Shown: positions 13,901 through 25,470 of the stretch, piece after piece | Numbering within the stretch: position 1 is the stretch's first letter | Layout of the letters: the number at the start of each line of letters is the position of its first letter | Assembly: GCA_010093705.1 (NCBI GenBank) | Contig: MU006097.1 | Coordinates: 1,030,715 to 1,094,714, forward strand | Length of the DNA: 64,000 nt | Origin: Patellaria atrata CBS 101060 | Lineage: Eukaryota > Ascomycota > Dothideomycetes > Patellariales > Patellariaceae | Direction: 5' to 3' | Program-made: the position numbers and the translations under genes | The notes under the pieces: model-generated | The model's input: only the letters and a program-made list of their open reading frames with translations | Database searches by the model: none | What the model was told of the DNA's origin: nothing

Positions 13901-15288
13901 CAGATACGAAGTAGTAGATGTACTGGGGAAGGGAAGTTTTGGGCAGGTCGTCAGATGTGTTGATCATAAAACGGGGCGGTTGATGGCTATCAAGATCATC
14001 AGAAACAAAAAGCGATTTCACCAGCAGGCGCTAGTTGAAGTCAATATTTTACAGAAGCTCCTTGAATGGGTATGTCATCAGCTGCAATTGTCGAATGGAA
14101 TATGGATATATGCTAATTAATGCAGGACCCTGAGCACAAGCACAGCATGGTCAAATTTAATCAAAGCTTCTATTTCCGAGGACATCTATGTATCTCTACG
14201 GAGCTACTCGGCATCAATCTTTACGAGTTCATTAAGGCTCACGAATTCAAAGGTTTCTCGTTGAGACTAATCCGGCGTTTCACCCGACAGATGCTCTCTT
14301 CCTTGGTTCTCTTACAAGGCAAACGGGTCATTCATTGCGATCTTAAGCCGGAGAACATATTGTTGGCTCACCCACTCCATTCCGAAATAAAGGTAATCGA
14401 TTTCGGCTCCAGTTGTTTTGAAAATGAGAAGGTATATACCTACATCCAGTCCCGATTCTACCGCTCACCTGAGGTCATTCTGGGAATGAGCTATGGCCTG
14501 CCAATTGATATGTGGAGTTTGGGATGTATTCTTGCAGAACTTTTGACGGGGTATCCGATTTTTCCAGGAGAAAACGAGCAAGAACAGTTAGCATGTATTA
14601 TGGAGATATTTGGTCCACCCGAGAAGCATCTCATTGAGAAAGCCAGCCGCAGAAAACTCTTTTTTGACTCGATGGGAAAGCCTCGTGTGACAGTTTCGTC
14701 GAAAGGACGTCGTCGAAGACCGAGCTCCAAGACGCTCCAACAGTCGCTAAAATGTGATGATGACGCTTTTCTAGACTTCATCGCAAGATGTCTACGCTGG
14801 GATCCGGAGAAACGGATGAAGCCAGATGAAGCCATGCGTCACGATTTCGTAACTGGTAATAAAAAGAGTGCTTCCCGAGCTCGTCTACAGGCTAATGGTA
14901 CGAGCACCACTGGCCCATCACCTATGAAACGATTCCCGACAATCGCGACTCCGCAACGGATTCGCCCTCTGCCGGAGCCGCCAGCGACAAGCCTTAAGAA
15001 TGGGACTGCTGTGGCAGCGAGAGATGTTTCGAGCAGCTCGCCGGTGAAGGGCACTGTTCCTCGGAGACATTCCACAGTCAATGGTATTCCTACCACTGTA
15101 GGCGTGAAGAGGACCTCTAATGGTGCAACTGTCAGCGGCATGAGTAACTTACCCAGAGTCGCCCAGAGAAGTGCATCTGGAAAGCCGGATCTGGCATCGG
15201 CAGCTGCGGCGGCCAGTTTGGTAAGCTCAATGGACTGCGCAGAACCATAAGCTAGGGCACTAACTAGGAAATCCAGAAATCACGGTAG
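10983..15288 (+). CDS. pom1: DYRK-family protein kinase, Pom1-like
   Basis: Dual-specificity tyrosine-regulated kinase of the Pom1 branch, which controls cell polarity and division timing in fission yeast (family knowledge). Exons: 10983-14069, 14126-15220 and probably 15277-15288, about 1397 residues. The first ~880 residues are Ser/Thr/Pro-rich and look disordered. A DYRK-homology stretch (GDHLAYRYEV) leads into the kinase domain at about 970-1280. It has GKGSFGQV (glycine loop), AIKII (ATP lysine), HCDLKPEN (catalytic loop), DFGSS and the activation motif YTYIQSRFYRSPE with the autophosphorylated YxY tyrosine. The catalytic domain looks intact. The intron at 14070-14125 has a GTATGT donor and CTAAT branch. 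The last intron (15221-15276) is inferred from GTAAGC, CACTAAC and CCAG; without it the frame ends at 15250. Confidence 0.92.
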
Positions 15289-17155
15289 TATATTCCCAGA
15301 TAACTCTGTTCGGTCCAGCAGGCTTGGACTGCCGCATCTTCACATGCCAGCGATCGATATGATATGCATTTTGCATGGCGCTACTGGACTGGTTTCTTGG
15401 GCATTGTTCTCAGCGGGCGTGTGTCCTTTGTTGGAGGCTCGATGCTACTTTCTATACCCTCTTTGTTGCCTTGCCTTGGTGCGGGCTGTCATTTTTAACG
15501 TGCATTTGGAGATATGTTTTGATCTCCTCTGGCCAAGTTTGGAGTTATATTCCGTATCCCTATTCGGAGGAGGTCAGGATGGGAATGACTTGATGGAGAC
15601 CGGTAAGCGCTCGAGCGTCTGCCTATGAAACACGGTTTTGAAGACGATGAGGAGTGGAAAGGAAGGGGCAGCGTTTAAAAAAAGGATGCGAAACTGTCCT
15701 TGTACTTCTATTGTACCTATCGGTGATGAGAAGCCTCTTCCGCTGATACCCCTAGATGGAGAGTGGTAGACGGTTATTATATTAATTCTAGGGTCACTCG
15801 TATGGGACATAGTAGAGACAGATCAAGTGTTTATCTATAAATGAATTTGAGGACACCAGCGCCTGATCATTCAAACCGCTTTTTTAATAGGTCTCGCGAC
15901 GCTTCGTACTTCCTGATAAGCACAGCAGAATTATCAATAGCGCGCCGTTCTGGATGCAAAAGTCACCGATCTTGGCGTCGTTTATATTGTTCCTCGTTTA
16001 GAACTAGGGCTCAGGGGGTCGGCTAAGCAACGATCCGACCACTTTTAATAATAAGAGTGTGCTCGCGCGGCCAATTTCTGGGAGAGCAGATGACATTACA
16101 GCCCAATTCCTATGAAGATATTCCAAAGGTTCTGCAAGTCACCCAGTTTGTCATACTTGTTCAGTGGGATGGTCGGTGGTACAGTACAGGGACGTGCTTG
16201 TAAGTACTCTAACTTTGTACCTTGCTACCTTATAGACAACCCCCAGAAGCTTAAGGGGCTCTTCGCATGTGAAAAGTAGAGCAGAGCGATTAAGATACAG
16301 TGGAGTGACCATCGACCTTTCATTATGAGTAGCACGAGCACTTGCCGGAAAGGCAGCTCTACGGGAAAGGGCCAAATGGTTGAGCTTGAAAGCGATGTCG
16401 GCCATAGTTCGATCTCTAGCAAAAGACAAAGGTCCAGAAAACAAGGATGAAATTAGTGGGATGGCGAGAACCTTTCTTTCAACCTTTTTTTTTTTTTTGG
16501 TTTTACCCCTCCATAACCCCCACCAGGGGTCCAGTTAAATGTATAGTGGTTTCCCTACTCGGAATATCGTACCATGTCCTGTCCATCATAGTAGCTACTT
16601 TACGCGTGCTAAGGTACGGTAGCTCTTGACACCACGCGAGCCCCGTCGCTCTTTCCTTCACTCAACTTCTCTTCCCTTCTCAATAAACGTATCAGGTTAT
16701 TATTAATCCCGTTACGAACTCATTCGCTTATCCCGAAATGCTCCGTTCGGTGCGTTTGTGTAATTATGTTGGTACAAAAGAGTATAATTCCATCTCAATT
16801 CCTTTCTGATCCGGTTTCAACCGTTCTAAACTTCACCCCGTCTCCACAATACTGAGGTGGACAAGAACTCTCACTACCGTATCTTGCCTCTAGCTCGGAT
16901 CGAGTCATCATTCGCTTCCACTTTCCAGCAGTCTTGTCACTTGCCCTACTTATTACACTTTCTGACTTCCTTAGTTCTTTCCTTCTTTTCGTCTTTCTAC
17001 CTTTTTTTCAATTGTACTTGACCTTTTCGGTGTCCGCCGGACGAGCTTTACCGCCATCACGCGACAGTAAACGCTCCGGAATCTATAAGACCATCTCTCT
17101 CACAATCAAACATATAAAAGTTTCCAGTTAACTTTCCGTAACACTCACATCCATA
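15289..17155. other. Intergenic: kinase 3' region and dioxygenase promoter
   Basis: No gene seen. There is a T run near 16488. CT-rich leader sequence from about 16.6 kb runs up to the dioxygenase ATG at 17156. Confidence 0.6.
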
Positions 17156-18695
17156 ATGATTCCCAAGTTACCTCGACTAAGCGATTATGGCGTCTCCCCG
17201 GTATTCGGTTTCCTTCCATCCGAGCTTCCTCTCGAGATCCTTCCCGATCTGTACTATAGCCCGTGGGAAGCCGTCATTCGAAACCTTCAGCCGCTGATAC
17301 TGAGCAAGAGGTTACGCGGCGTCGTTGACAAGCTTCCAATTCTGTCTACTGACCTGCTACAAACTGAGTCGGAATGGCGGAGGGCCTACCAGATCCTGGC
17401 ATTCATATCACATGCTTACATCTGGGGAGGGAATATACCTGCTGACGTACGTAAACAATTCATCCTGATCCCGTGATCAGCTTGGCTAACCAATTCTGCA
17501 GAGAGTCCCTCCTTCAATCTCAGTACCATTCATTGAGACGGCTCAACACTTTGAGCTACCAACTGTGGCTACTTACGCTGCTGTGGCATTGTGGAATTGG
17601 AAGCCGGTATTCCCGGATGAGCCTATCGATGACCTTGAGAACCTCGCTACTCTCTCTACTTTCACCGGCTCACTTGACGAATCATGGTTCTATGTCGTCT
17701 CCGTAGCAATCGAGGCGAGGGCTGCTCCATCAATAACATTGATGCTGGCAGCAATCGAGGCGGCACGGTGCAACGACTCTTTCACCGTAACGGAATGTCT
17801 CCGCTCCTTCGCCGAGCTTCTTGATGATCTAGGTGCTCTTCTCATGCGCATGTACGAGAGCTGCGACCCCCATGTATTCTATCACCGTATCCGTCCATTC
17901 CTTGCTGGTAGCAAAAACATGGCAGATGCTGGTCTTCCCAATGGCGTCATATTCGATAATGGATCTGGGCAAGATCAGACTCCTGTGCATTTCAGCGGTG
18001 GAAGCAATGCTCAATCCTCCATCATCCAATTCTTCGATCTCGTTCTCGGAGTCGAGCACCGTCCTACAGGAGATGGGCCTCCACATGTTACAGATGACTC
18101 TAAAGCTACCGGTCCGCCTGCGCCATCCCACAGCTTCATGAAGGAGATGAGGAAATACATGCCTGGCCCACACCGTCGCTTCCTGGAGCACGTCGCCAGT
18201 GTGGCCAACATACGCCCATACGTCAACGCTCGACGTTCAGACCGTGCCCTTTGCACCTCTTACGACGCTTGTCTAGCCATGTTACGTGCTCTTCGTGACA
18301 AGCATATCCAGCTCGTGAGCCGCTACATCGTCGTCAAGTCGCGCGAGTCCAGACCACATTCGCGGTCCCTATCTCCCCGTCAAGCGCAACCGAATCTGAT
18401 CCCTCAACCTATGAATATTGCAAACGCTAGTTCGGACGAGGCGAATAGCCGCAAGCTCCGCGGCACGGGTGGCACCGCGTTGATTCCGTTCTTGAAACAA
18501 GCGAGGGACGAGACTGGTGAACCAGCAATCGATGCTTGGGCTAGACGGTTGCTGGGAAACGGTCCAGCAGATGCGGCTGGCAAGGGAGCCAGGATGACGA
18601 AAGTAGGCGAGTTGGCCAGCGGAGAAGTTGAGATCGTGGGGTTGGCGGGGACGTGGAGTCTGGATGATAGTGAGGGTGGGATTTGCCACTGGTGA
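17156..18695 (+). CDS. bna2: Indoleamine 2,3-dioxygenase
   Basis: Haem dioxygenase that opens the indole ring of L-tryptophan to N-formylkynurenine, the first step of the kynurenine route to NAD. Exons 17156-17446 and 17502-18695 give 494 residues. The intron has a GTACGT donor, GGCTAAC branch and CTGCAG acceptor, and joins PAD to RVPPSIS in phase 0. Family signatures are visible: HAYIWGG near the N-terminus, SSIIQFFDLVLGVEH, FMKEMRKYMPGPHRRFLE, and the proximal haem histidine at about residue 365 in RDKHIQLVSRYIV. The motif GTGGTALIPFLKQ near residue 420 is the conserved substrate loop. Length is within or slightly above the usual fungal range (roughly 400-500), and the C-terminus carries about 50 extra residues. 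Fungi often have several IDO paralogues, so whether this one supplies NAD synthesis is not certain. Confidence 0.95.
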
Positions 18696-19624
18696 AGCAT
18701 CACTCAAAGGAAGTTCCAGCGAGATTTTGATGGGAGGTTATTTGAGTATCGGGAAGAGATTTGCGATTGCATTTATGGCGTTTAGCACTTTGCGGGAGGC
18801 TGCAAGCTCGCATCTGAAGCTTTCGTGTTTGCGACCTAATATCACGTATGGTCCACGGAGGCGCACTGTCGTTTTGAGTTCTATATCCCAGTTCTCCGTC
18901 TCCTTTGCTTGGGTGGATGAGAGATCTGTTATCATCTTAGATAAAAGACTATCTGACTGAAATATCAAAGTCATATGGATGTTAGATCAAGACTATTGAA
19001 TCGGGAGTGGTATACCCGACTCTTTCCCTCCTCTTGAATGGAAGACGGAAAACAACAACGCAAATCATTCCCCAAGCAAGACACATTTAGATCCGTCCCT
19101 TGCGTAAGCGAATACCTCGGTTATTGGCGGCTGAAATGTACACCTTCTCTAAACCTTTTGGGCTGGCGCTTTCCCCAGTCAGGGGTTGGTCTCGGTTTAC
19201 CGTACCTTGTGGCTTTCCATTATCCTTTACGTCTGAGGCGTCTGAAAAGTCCGGGTGTGGCTAGCCGGTTTTACTGTGAGCAAGGGGGTTATGATGGTTA
19301 GGTGGAGGAATTGAGCGCTTTGTTTCACACAAATGGTATTGGAAGGGAGTGCTGATATATGTATATATTTATATGTGAATATGAGTGGATAGGTAGGTAA
19401 ACGTAGCGCACGAAAGGTGTATCGATCCACTGCCATGACCGGTTCTTCCATCATATCATTGAGGACCTTTCCGTCTGACTATCTAGAGGAAGAGGAATAT
19501 CTCTAAGTTAGGCTGTCATATCCAATCCAAAGGATAAGCAATAGCCTTCGATTGATATATACAGCCTTGATGCCATATCCATGGGGGAAACCCTCAATCA
19601 TTCCAATTTGCTCCTACCCACCCC
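18696..19624. other. Intergenic between convergent genes
   Basis: This lies between the convergent dioxygenase (+) and Use1 (-) genes. It presumably holds both 3' untranslated regions; nothing else is recognisable. Confidence 0.6.
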
Positions 19625-20597
19625 CTAGAACCTAAACTTCGGCATCACAAACACAATCGCAAATGCTACAACCCACAGCCCCGCAATCCACGCATACATC
19701 AGCATACGTCCCCACCACCCTCTCCCCTCCGTCATCCGTCTCAGCATGCCCATCCGCTTACTCGCCAACTCCATGCTATTCGCGCTGTTATCCAGGCCCT
19801 CTCCCGCCCGGTCCACGATCTCCCTGTCCAACTCCAACGACTGACCGAAATGCAGCGACTGGTTCTTGAGCGCCTGTGCCATCGAGAGGAGGGAGTCGGT
19901 CAGCACTTCCTGCTCCGACCGATTATGCGAGAGCAACGTCTCCCTGTTCGACAGCGAAGACGAATTCAGGGCGGAAGACGCGCCGGTGTCGGGTTGAGAG
20001 GGCTGCTGCCGTCTCGCCCTCAGCGTCGAGCTCAGGTTCTCCGCCGCGCTCTGGAGCGCCGGATCTTGCTCTCTGTCTAGCCCGCCATGCACGCCCCGTT
20101 GAGCGGGGGCGTACGAGGGGTGAGTCTCCTCATCGTCGCTGTTGTCGGATGTGTCGCTCCCCGAAGAGGAGGAGGCGGTCTGGTTGGTATCGAGCTGCTC
20201 GAGCTCGTAGAGACGGGCGTTTAGACGTTTGATGAGGTTGCGCTTGGCTTGGAGGTCGGACTGAACGGATTGCTTGAGGGAGTGGGTTTTTATCGTTGAG
20301 GAGTCGTGTTCGAGGCGGAGGAGGAGCGTGCGTGCGTGCGCGATGTTCTGAAGATTATTAGGATTGAGGAAGGGCTCTTGGTCTGGGAGAAACAAGGAGG
20401 GGGAAGGGGACTAGCGCTGAGGACGGGGGCTCTGATGTACCTACAGCTCCGACTTTGGTGCGCTCGTAGCTCGATCGTCGTAGGTTGCTATCGCCATCTG
20501 GTGAGAGGAGGGTGTGTTCGAGGCGGGAGAGGAGGCGATTGAGATTTACCGAGGAGGGCCCGGGAAGAGAAGCTTGACGAGGTGCTACTTGGGACAT
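19625..20597 (-). CDS. use1: Use1-type SNARE of Golgi-to-ER retrograde transport
   Basis: ER-resident SNARE that works with Sec20, Ufe1 and Sec22 in fusion of COPI vesicles coming back from the Golgi (family knowledge). Exons on the minus strand: 20597-20445 and 20347-19625, about 291 residues. The N-terminal motif NLNRLLSRLEHTLLSPD and the splice-junction motif ERTKVGA/NIAHARTLLL identify the family. The donor is GTAGGT and the acceptor CTTCAG in phase 0. A charged and Ser-rich linker follows. Then comes the SNARE helix (SEQEVLTDSLLSMAQALKNQ through DREIVDRAGEGLDNSANSM) and a single C-terminal tail anchor (WIAGLWVVAFAIVFV) with a short PKFRF end. An in-frame ATG at 20651 could add 18 residues; I prefer 20597 because it lies nearest the conserved block. 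Confidence 0.88.
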
Positions 20598-23500
20598 TGT
20601 GGTAGAAATTGATTTCTTGGTGGGTAGGTAGTTGGATAGGTATGAGTTCATTGCACCGTGTTGTCTTGAATCTGTCTAATTTGGCCTGTTTGTATATGTT
20701 TGATGCGTATGCAATAGATCAAGTGGCTCTATACCCGAAGAGGTAGTAAGTAGCAAACGCAACTATAAGTATCACTCATGACTACAACACTACTACAGAT
20801 AGAACAGATGAGTGGAAATTCAGCTGTAGCGTAGAATCATTGAATCTGCAATGACTATAAAATCTGTGACTTTATAGCTCATGAAATGGTGTTTATTTTG
20901 AAGATGCATTTACTTACAAACTTGTGAAGGATCCGTGCGTCAACGTGGCCCCTGCGTGTTAAAAGAGAAATGGAACTAAACTTCCCCTCCAAGAAATCAC
21001 ATCGCATATCGATCGTCTAGATTTTTGATCGAATTCTCGGATAATTGTATGAATTATTTGTTTTCGAACTGTCAGGCAATTAACCAAAAAAAATCCATGC
21101 GTTTCAAGAATAAGAATGCAACCCAATACCTCCGCCGGGAAATGCCAAGCTTTCAGACATTGGTCGTGCCTGTAGTCCGTGCGTTAGGCATGGTAACCTG
21201 AACGCGACGAATTTGAAAGTTCTAAAAAATCATATCGCACATGAATCTTCACCATTTTTCAGCGAGATCATAGATAATTGTATTGATTCCTTCTTTTACT
21301 TAAAGTTAAGCAAATAACTAAAAAAAAAATCATGCCTCTTAAGAACGACCGTTAATACCTACCTGAGCTGCCTTACATCTGGGGCAGAAATCAGTCACGT
21401 GGAATTGCGACGCACCTCAAGTACGCCTGCTTCGTCATCAAAATTTTAATATTTTCAAGCTCACTAAACCCATGTTGTCTACTTGAATCGTGGGTTGTGA
21501 AGATCTCCGAAAACTCTTCAGTATTATCGCATTCTCAGACTCCATTTTCCACGGTCGTGAAATCAAGAAATCAGGAAATCCTGAAACTAGTGGTCCATTT
21601 TGTCCCGCATGTCCCGTGACCCTTGTTCTGGTTGACGTGAAGTTTTTGGTACTCTGTCACGTGGGTGAACCTTATAACCGAGAGCTATTCACGATACTTT
21701 CATCTAACTCAACACCCGTTCCTGAATGATGGTCGCAGTTTTGCTGATCCCTAGATCCTTTTGCAACACCTATAGCTATATATGGTAATTGATATGAGGT
21801 AGGCGTTACATCGGTTAGATCGGATGTTCGACAATTTCCAGCTTTGGACCTTGATGATTTCAGATGTCCTAGCCGTCGAGGCTCGCTAGGTACGTCATCG
21901 ACAAACAACGTCGCGGTGTTGGATCCTCTGAGATGCTCACCCACATACTCTGCACCCGACACTCCACGATCTGGGGAAATGGCGGGAACACCCCTCTGAT
22001 CGCCAGGAGATCATGCTGGCCCTGAAAGCTGACCACTTCTCTTTGTTGCACCTCTTCCAGTAGTCTCCCCAGGCATACTGTAGCGCGGTTTTCTTATTAA
22101 GAAGTCTGTAAAATGTTATGTGCTCGGTGCTCTACTTGTTGCGCACTATCATGCTACATCTCGAACCCTTTTGCTTACCATTCACTGCACTCAATTTCAA
22201 TCGAGCGGTCTGCGGTCCGTTCAATTGGAAATATCCACCAGTCGTATTAAGGGGATATCCAATTCATTATACGATTACACTCAAAGTGATCTCGCTCCCG
22301 GCCTTGCAGACACAGGTAATAATACCAAGAGCATCCACACTGTTCAAGCTGGAAAGTGCCGGTCTTGAACTTTAATTCTTAGTGTTGAATTTGTACCTTT
22401 TCTAAGAGTACAAGCGCATCGGTTACATCCTCTGTGTGTTGACCGTTTCAGATCATTTCCTTGATAGTTAATGTTCGAGAACGATTGTACCCTTCTCATC
22501 TCATGCAGTGTCGACTCGAAATACCTGGTTCCAAGCCGAGTGCATCGTTCTGGAAGACTGGAATCAATGTGGAAGTTGCACAGCTAGAGCCAACGATGTC
22601 ATACTGTACTACCAAAGCAGCAGAGCGTCTCTCGAAGAAGGGTCCACCTAGGTCGTCGAGAAAGTTGCACACTGCCGTGGTATTCCAATCAAAATGATTA
22701 ATCCCTGGATTTGTCCGTAGAGCGAACTATCGCGCGGTCGAACGCAGCGTTTTCTCGAGTATTGTGAGAACTGCTTACTTCGCGCCGTCTATGGTATGCG
22801 AAGCAATATACAGTCGGAGTGTCGTCCAGAAATGCCGAAAATTGAGCTGGATATGGATAATATAAGCTTAAATAACTTATATCCCGTCCACCAGTTCTGT
22901 ATTATAATCAATTTCGCGCTCGCTTGATCGATGCGCGACATCTTAAAGATCTCGGAGTCTATCCGAACCACGCGTTGTATACACTCTCTGCATCCAAATG
23001 CATACTCACATCTAGGAACACGATACTGACCCTTCATTTAGACGGCGAAGTCTGGGATGAAGCGGTATTTGCGGGGAGGTCGTCATACTCCGTACAGGCG
23101 TACACCAATGCTTTGCTGGACACTGCTTGCTAATACTAGTTGATGGCCTTACGCCTCGGGCCCCACAGCATTCCCTTCCGACGAAATAGTACGTACGGAT
23201 AGCATTGTGCCAAGTTAAGGAGTGGTTGTGAAGTATGGTATCATCTTCGAGAATGGAGGTCGATCCCAGTGCTTCAAACCTCAGCCTCCCGAGTCCACTC
23301 GTGCTAGTGGAATTGGAGGGAAGGTCAAAGTTGAATACACTCAATGGATACCACGTCATTCCCTGCCAAAAGTCTTCCGGTCCACTGGAGTAATCCACTC
23401 GCTCCGGTTCTGCACGATTGGGGAAGCGTCACACCAATTATTGCTGCGATGTGCTTTCTGATTGCCTATCCTTCTTTCTTATACGACTTGTTACCCGACC

Positions 23501-25263
23501 AGACGTCCGTGCGCGCTGAGTCCTCCGGTCTGCGTCTTTTAAAGACGATGCTGTCTCCCGCCCGCGCAACCAATCCTCTCATGAAGAGTGTGTGTGTGCA
23601 AAGATTTCAACTATTTCCAAGCTTATCGTTGTTGACCACCTCTGCATGACCAACCCGCCAACGCATACTTCCATTCTTCTTACAGGGGTCATGTAGTGCC
23701 CCGCTCCCATCCTATTTTACTTCAGCGCATCCCCCGCCGCCCGACCTTTCCTCCCTTCTTTTCTCAAAATCACAAACATCGACTCATAACAACATTCTCA
23801 AATTTCGACCAATCTTTCCCCCCCAAATTCCAAGAGTCAAAGGTCGGCACTCTACGTGCGGACTTGGATTATCGGTAAAGAGCGCCAATTGCTTGCTCAG
23901 GATGAAAAATCGCAGCCGCGACAGAGGAGCCCATACCAGGTACTACCTACCCACTGGTCGTTTTGCGCGTTTTTGCTTTTTATTTCCTTACTCTCTACAA
24001 TCTTATATTTATGTATTTCCGAATCTTATCGTCTCTCTGTTTTCATTTGTTTTTTCAAAGCCATACAGGTTCCGCTCAGGAGGCATTGATTCATTTCTGG
24101 ACCACGTTCTGGCCATTGATCCTGGAGTATTGGCCCTGTATACGGTTCCAAATCTATAGGATGATCTTCATACCCTCCACTGGATATTCCGGGGTTTCGC
24201 GGACTATTTTTGACAGGTAAGCTCCCCCGAAACAACTGTAAGCTAAATCATCCCACGCGGCCCAGGTTTTACCTGAGGTGCTGCACGGGTTATCACATTA
24301 TGGCATCCACTCTTCCGGAAGTAGACAACACGCAAGAGCGTTAAGAAATGGGTCTCGAACCATTCTGATTATGAGACCGTTTTTGGTCGCAGAGAATGAA
24401 TCGCCCGGTCCATTTGGGCTGCGATACTCTCCAGCTCAATTTCACCGGTCACATTCGCGGGTATGATCACAATTTTCCATGGATTTCTCAAACAAGCACT
24501 CTGGACAGATTACCATTGGGATTTACTGTGTGGACAACCCTTTTCCCGCTGGATATGGATACGGATTCCCGGACCACTTTTCCTTGGAAATTCGTTCTTA
24601 TTTTAGTCCATTGGACACTGATTCCTAGTTTTGAACGAGCTTCCATGGTCTAGTCTGAAGGAGTCACCTCAAGGTCGTACTCTCCGATTTGCTTGGTCTT
24701 CTCTGAGTTTCCTTGAACTGATATTGTGGACTCCGTTTGGTGCTCCGTTCCATCGGCTCATCCCGTCTGTTTATTAGATACCGGGTGGATCATTTGGTCA
24801 GGCTACCAGGCCTTACTAGTACGTACTCCACGTATTGATGTAACTTGATAATGCTATATGGGCGTCGACTAATTGTTAATGTCCTGGTAAAGCAATCCAG
24901 TCGTTTGTGCTTGAAGGTATACACTGCGTTTCATACGTTGGATCGCAGTCAACACAACAATCTTTTCGCTCCTTGTTCGCGGCCAAATGGTTTGCCTTTG
25001 GAAACTTATTGGACTCTAAGGCATATCCGGAATTGGATTTCGTATTCTCGTGGATTCTATTCTTGTTTTTACCCAACTGGAGGCATCTAACTTCATCAGG
25101 AATACCATAGTTCCGAGCACTACCTTGACCTGTACGTGCCACCCAGTACACACACATAATAACATATACTGATTCATTCTGAGTAGAGGAAGATATCCGG
25201 GACCGGCTTCCTGAGCTGCGATACTAATAATGGCATTCTCTTCACTTTCCTTACAGTTGATAA
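20598..25263. other. Gene-poor stretch of 4.7 kb
   Basis: No gene can be assigned. It contains a diverged ~240-bp duplication (listed separately). A short open frame at 22873-23133 on the + strand reads like protein, for example RHLKDLGVYPNHALYTLS, but has no family match and no clear start. From about 23.7 kb the sequence looks like promoter and a long 5' leader for the zinc-finger gene. A good intron 3' end (GATACTAATAATGG, then CTTACAG at 25251-25257) suggests at least one leader intron. Confidence 0.5.
20933..21420. repeat. Diverged tandem duplication, unit about 240 bp
   Basis: Two neighbouring blocks share order and wording. Both start with CCGTGCGT (20933 and 21177). Both contain AAATCA-ATCGCA (20994 and 21228), GATAATTGTAT-GATT, an A-rich run after TAA-CAA, then ATGC and an AATACCT word. 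Identity is clearly reduced by many substitutions and small gaps. It is an old duplication of non-coding DNA with no coding frame seen. Confidence 0.65.
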
Positions 25264-25470
25264 CTCTTCAACATTTCTCATTATGTTTTCTTTTGCATTT
25301 ATTCACGTACTGACCCAGTCTCGTTTTCAAGCGAGTTCTCTCCAGACCCAGCTGGCACTATTTCTTTTTCAAAACCTCAACTGGACATCGATCTGTGGAC
25401 CCAGAGTGTTTCCGGACTCCAGTTTCCCCCTAGTGAACTCTTTTCTCTTTTCCCGGAGGATCTTCCAGAT

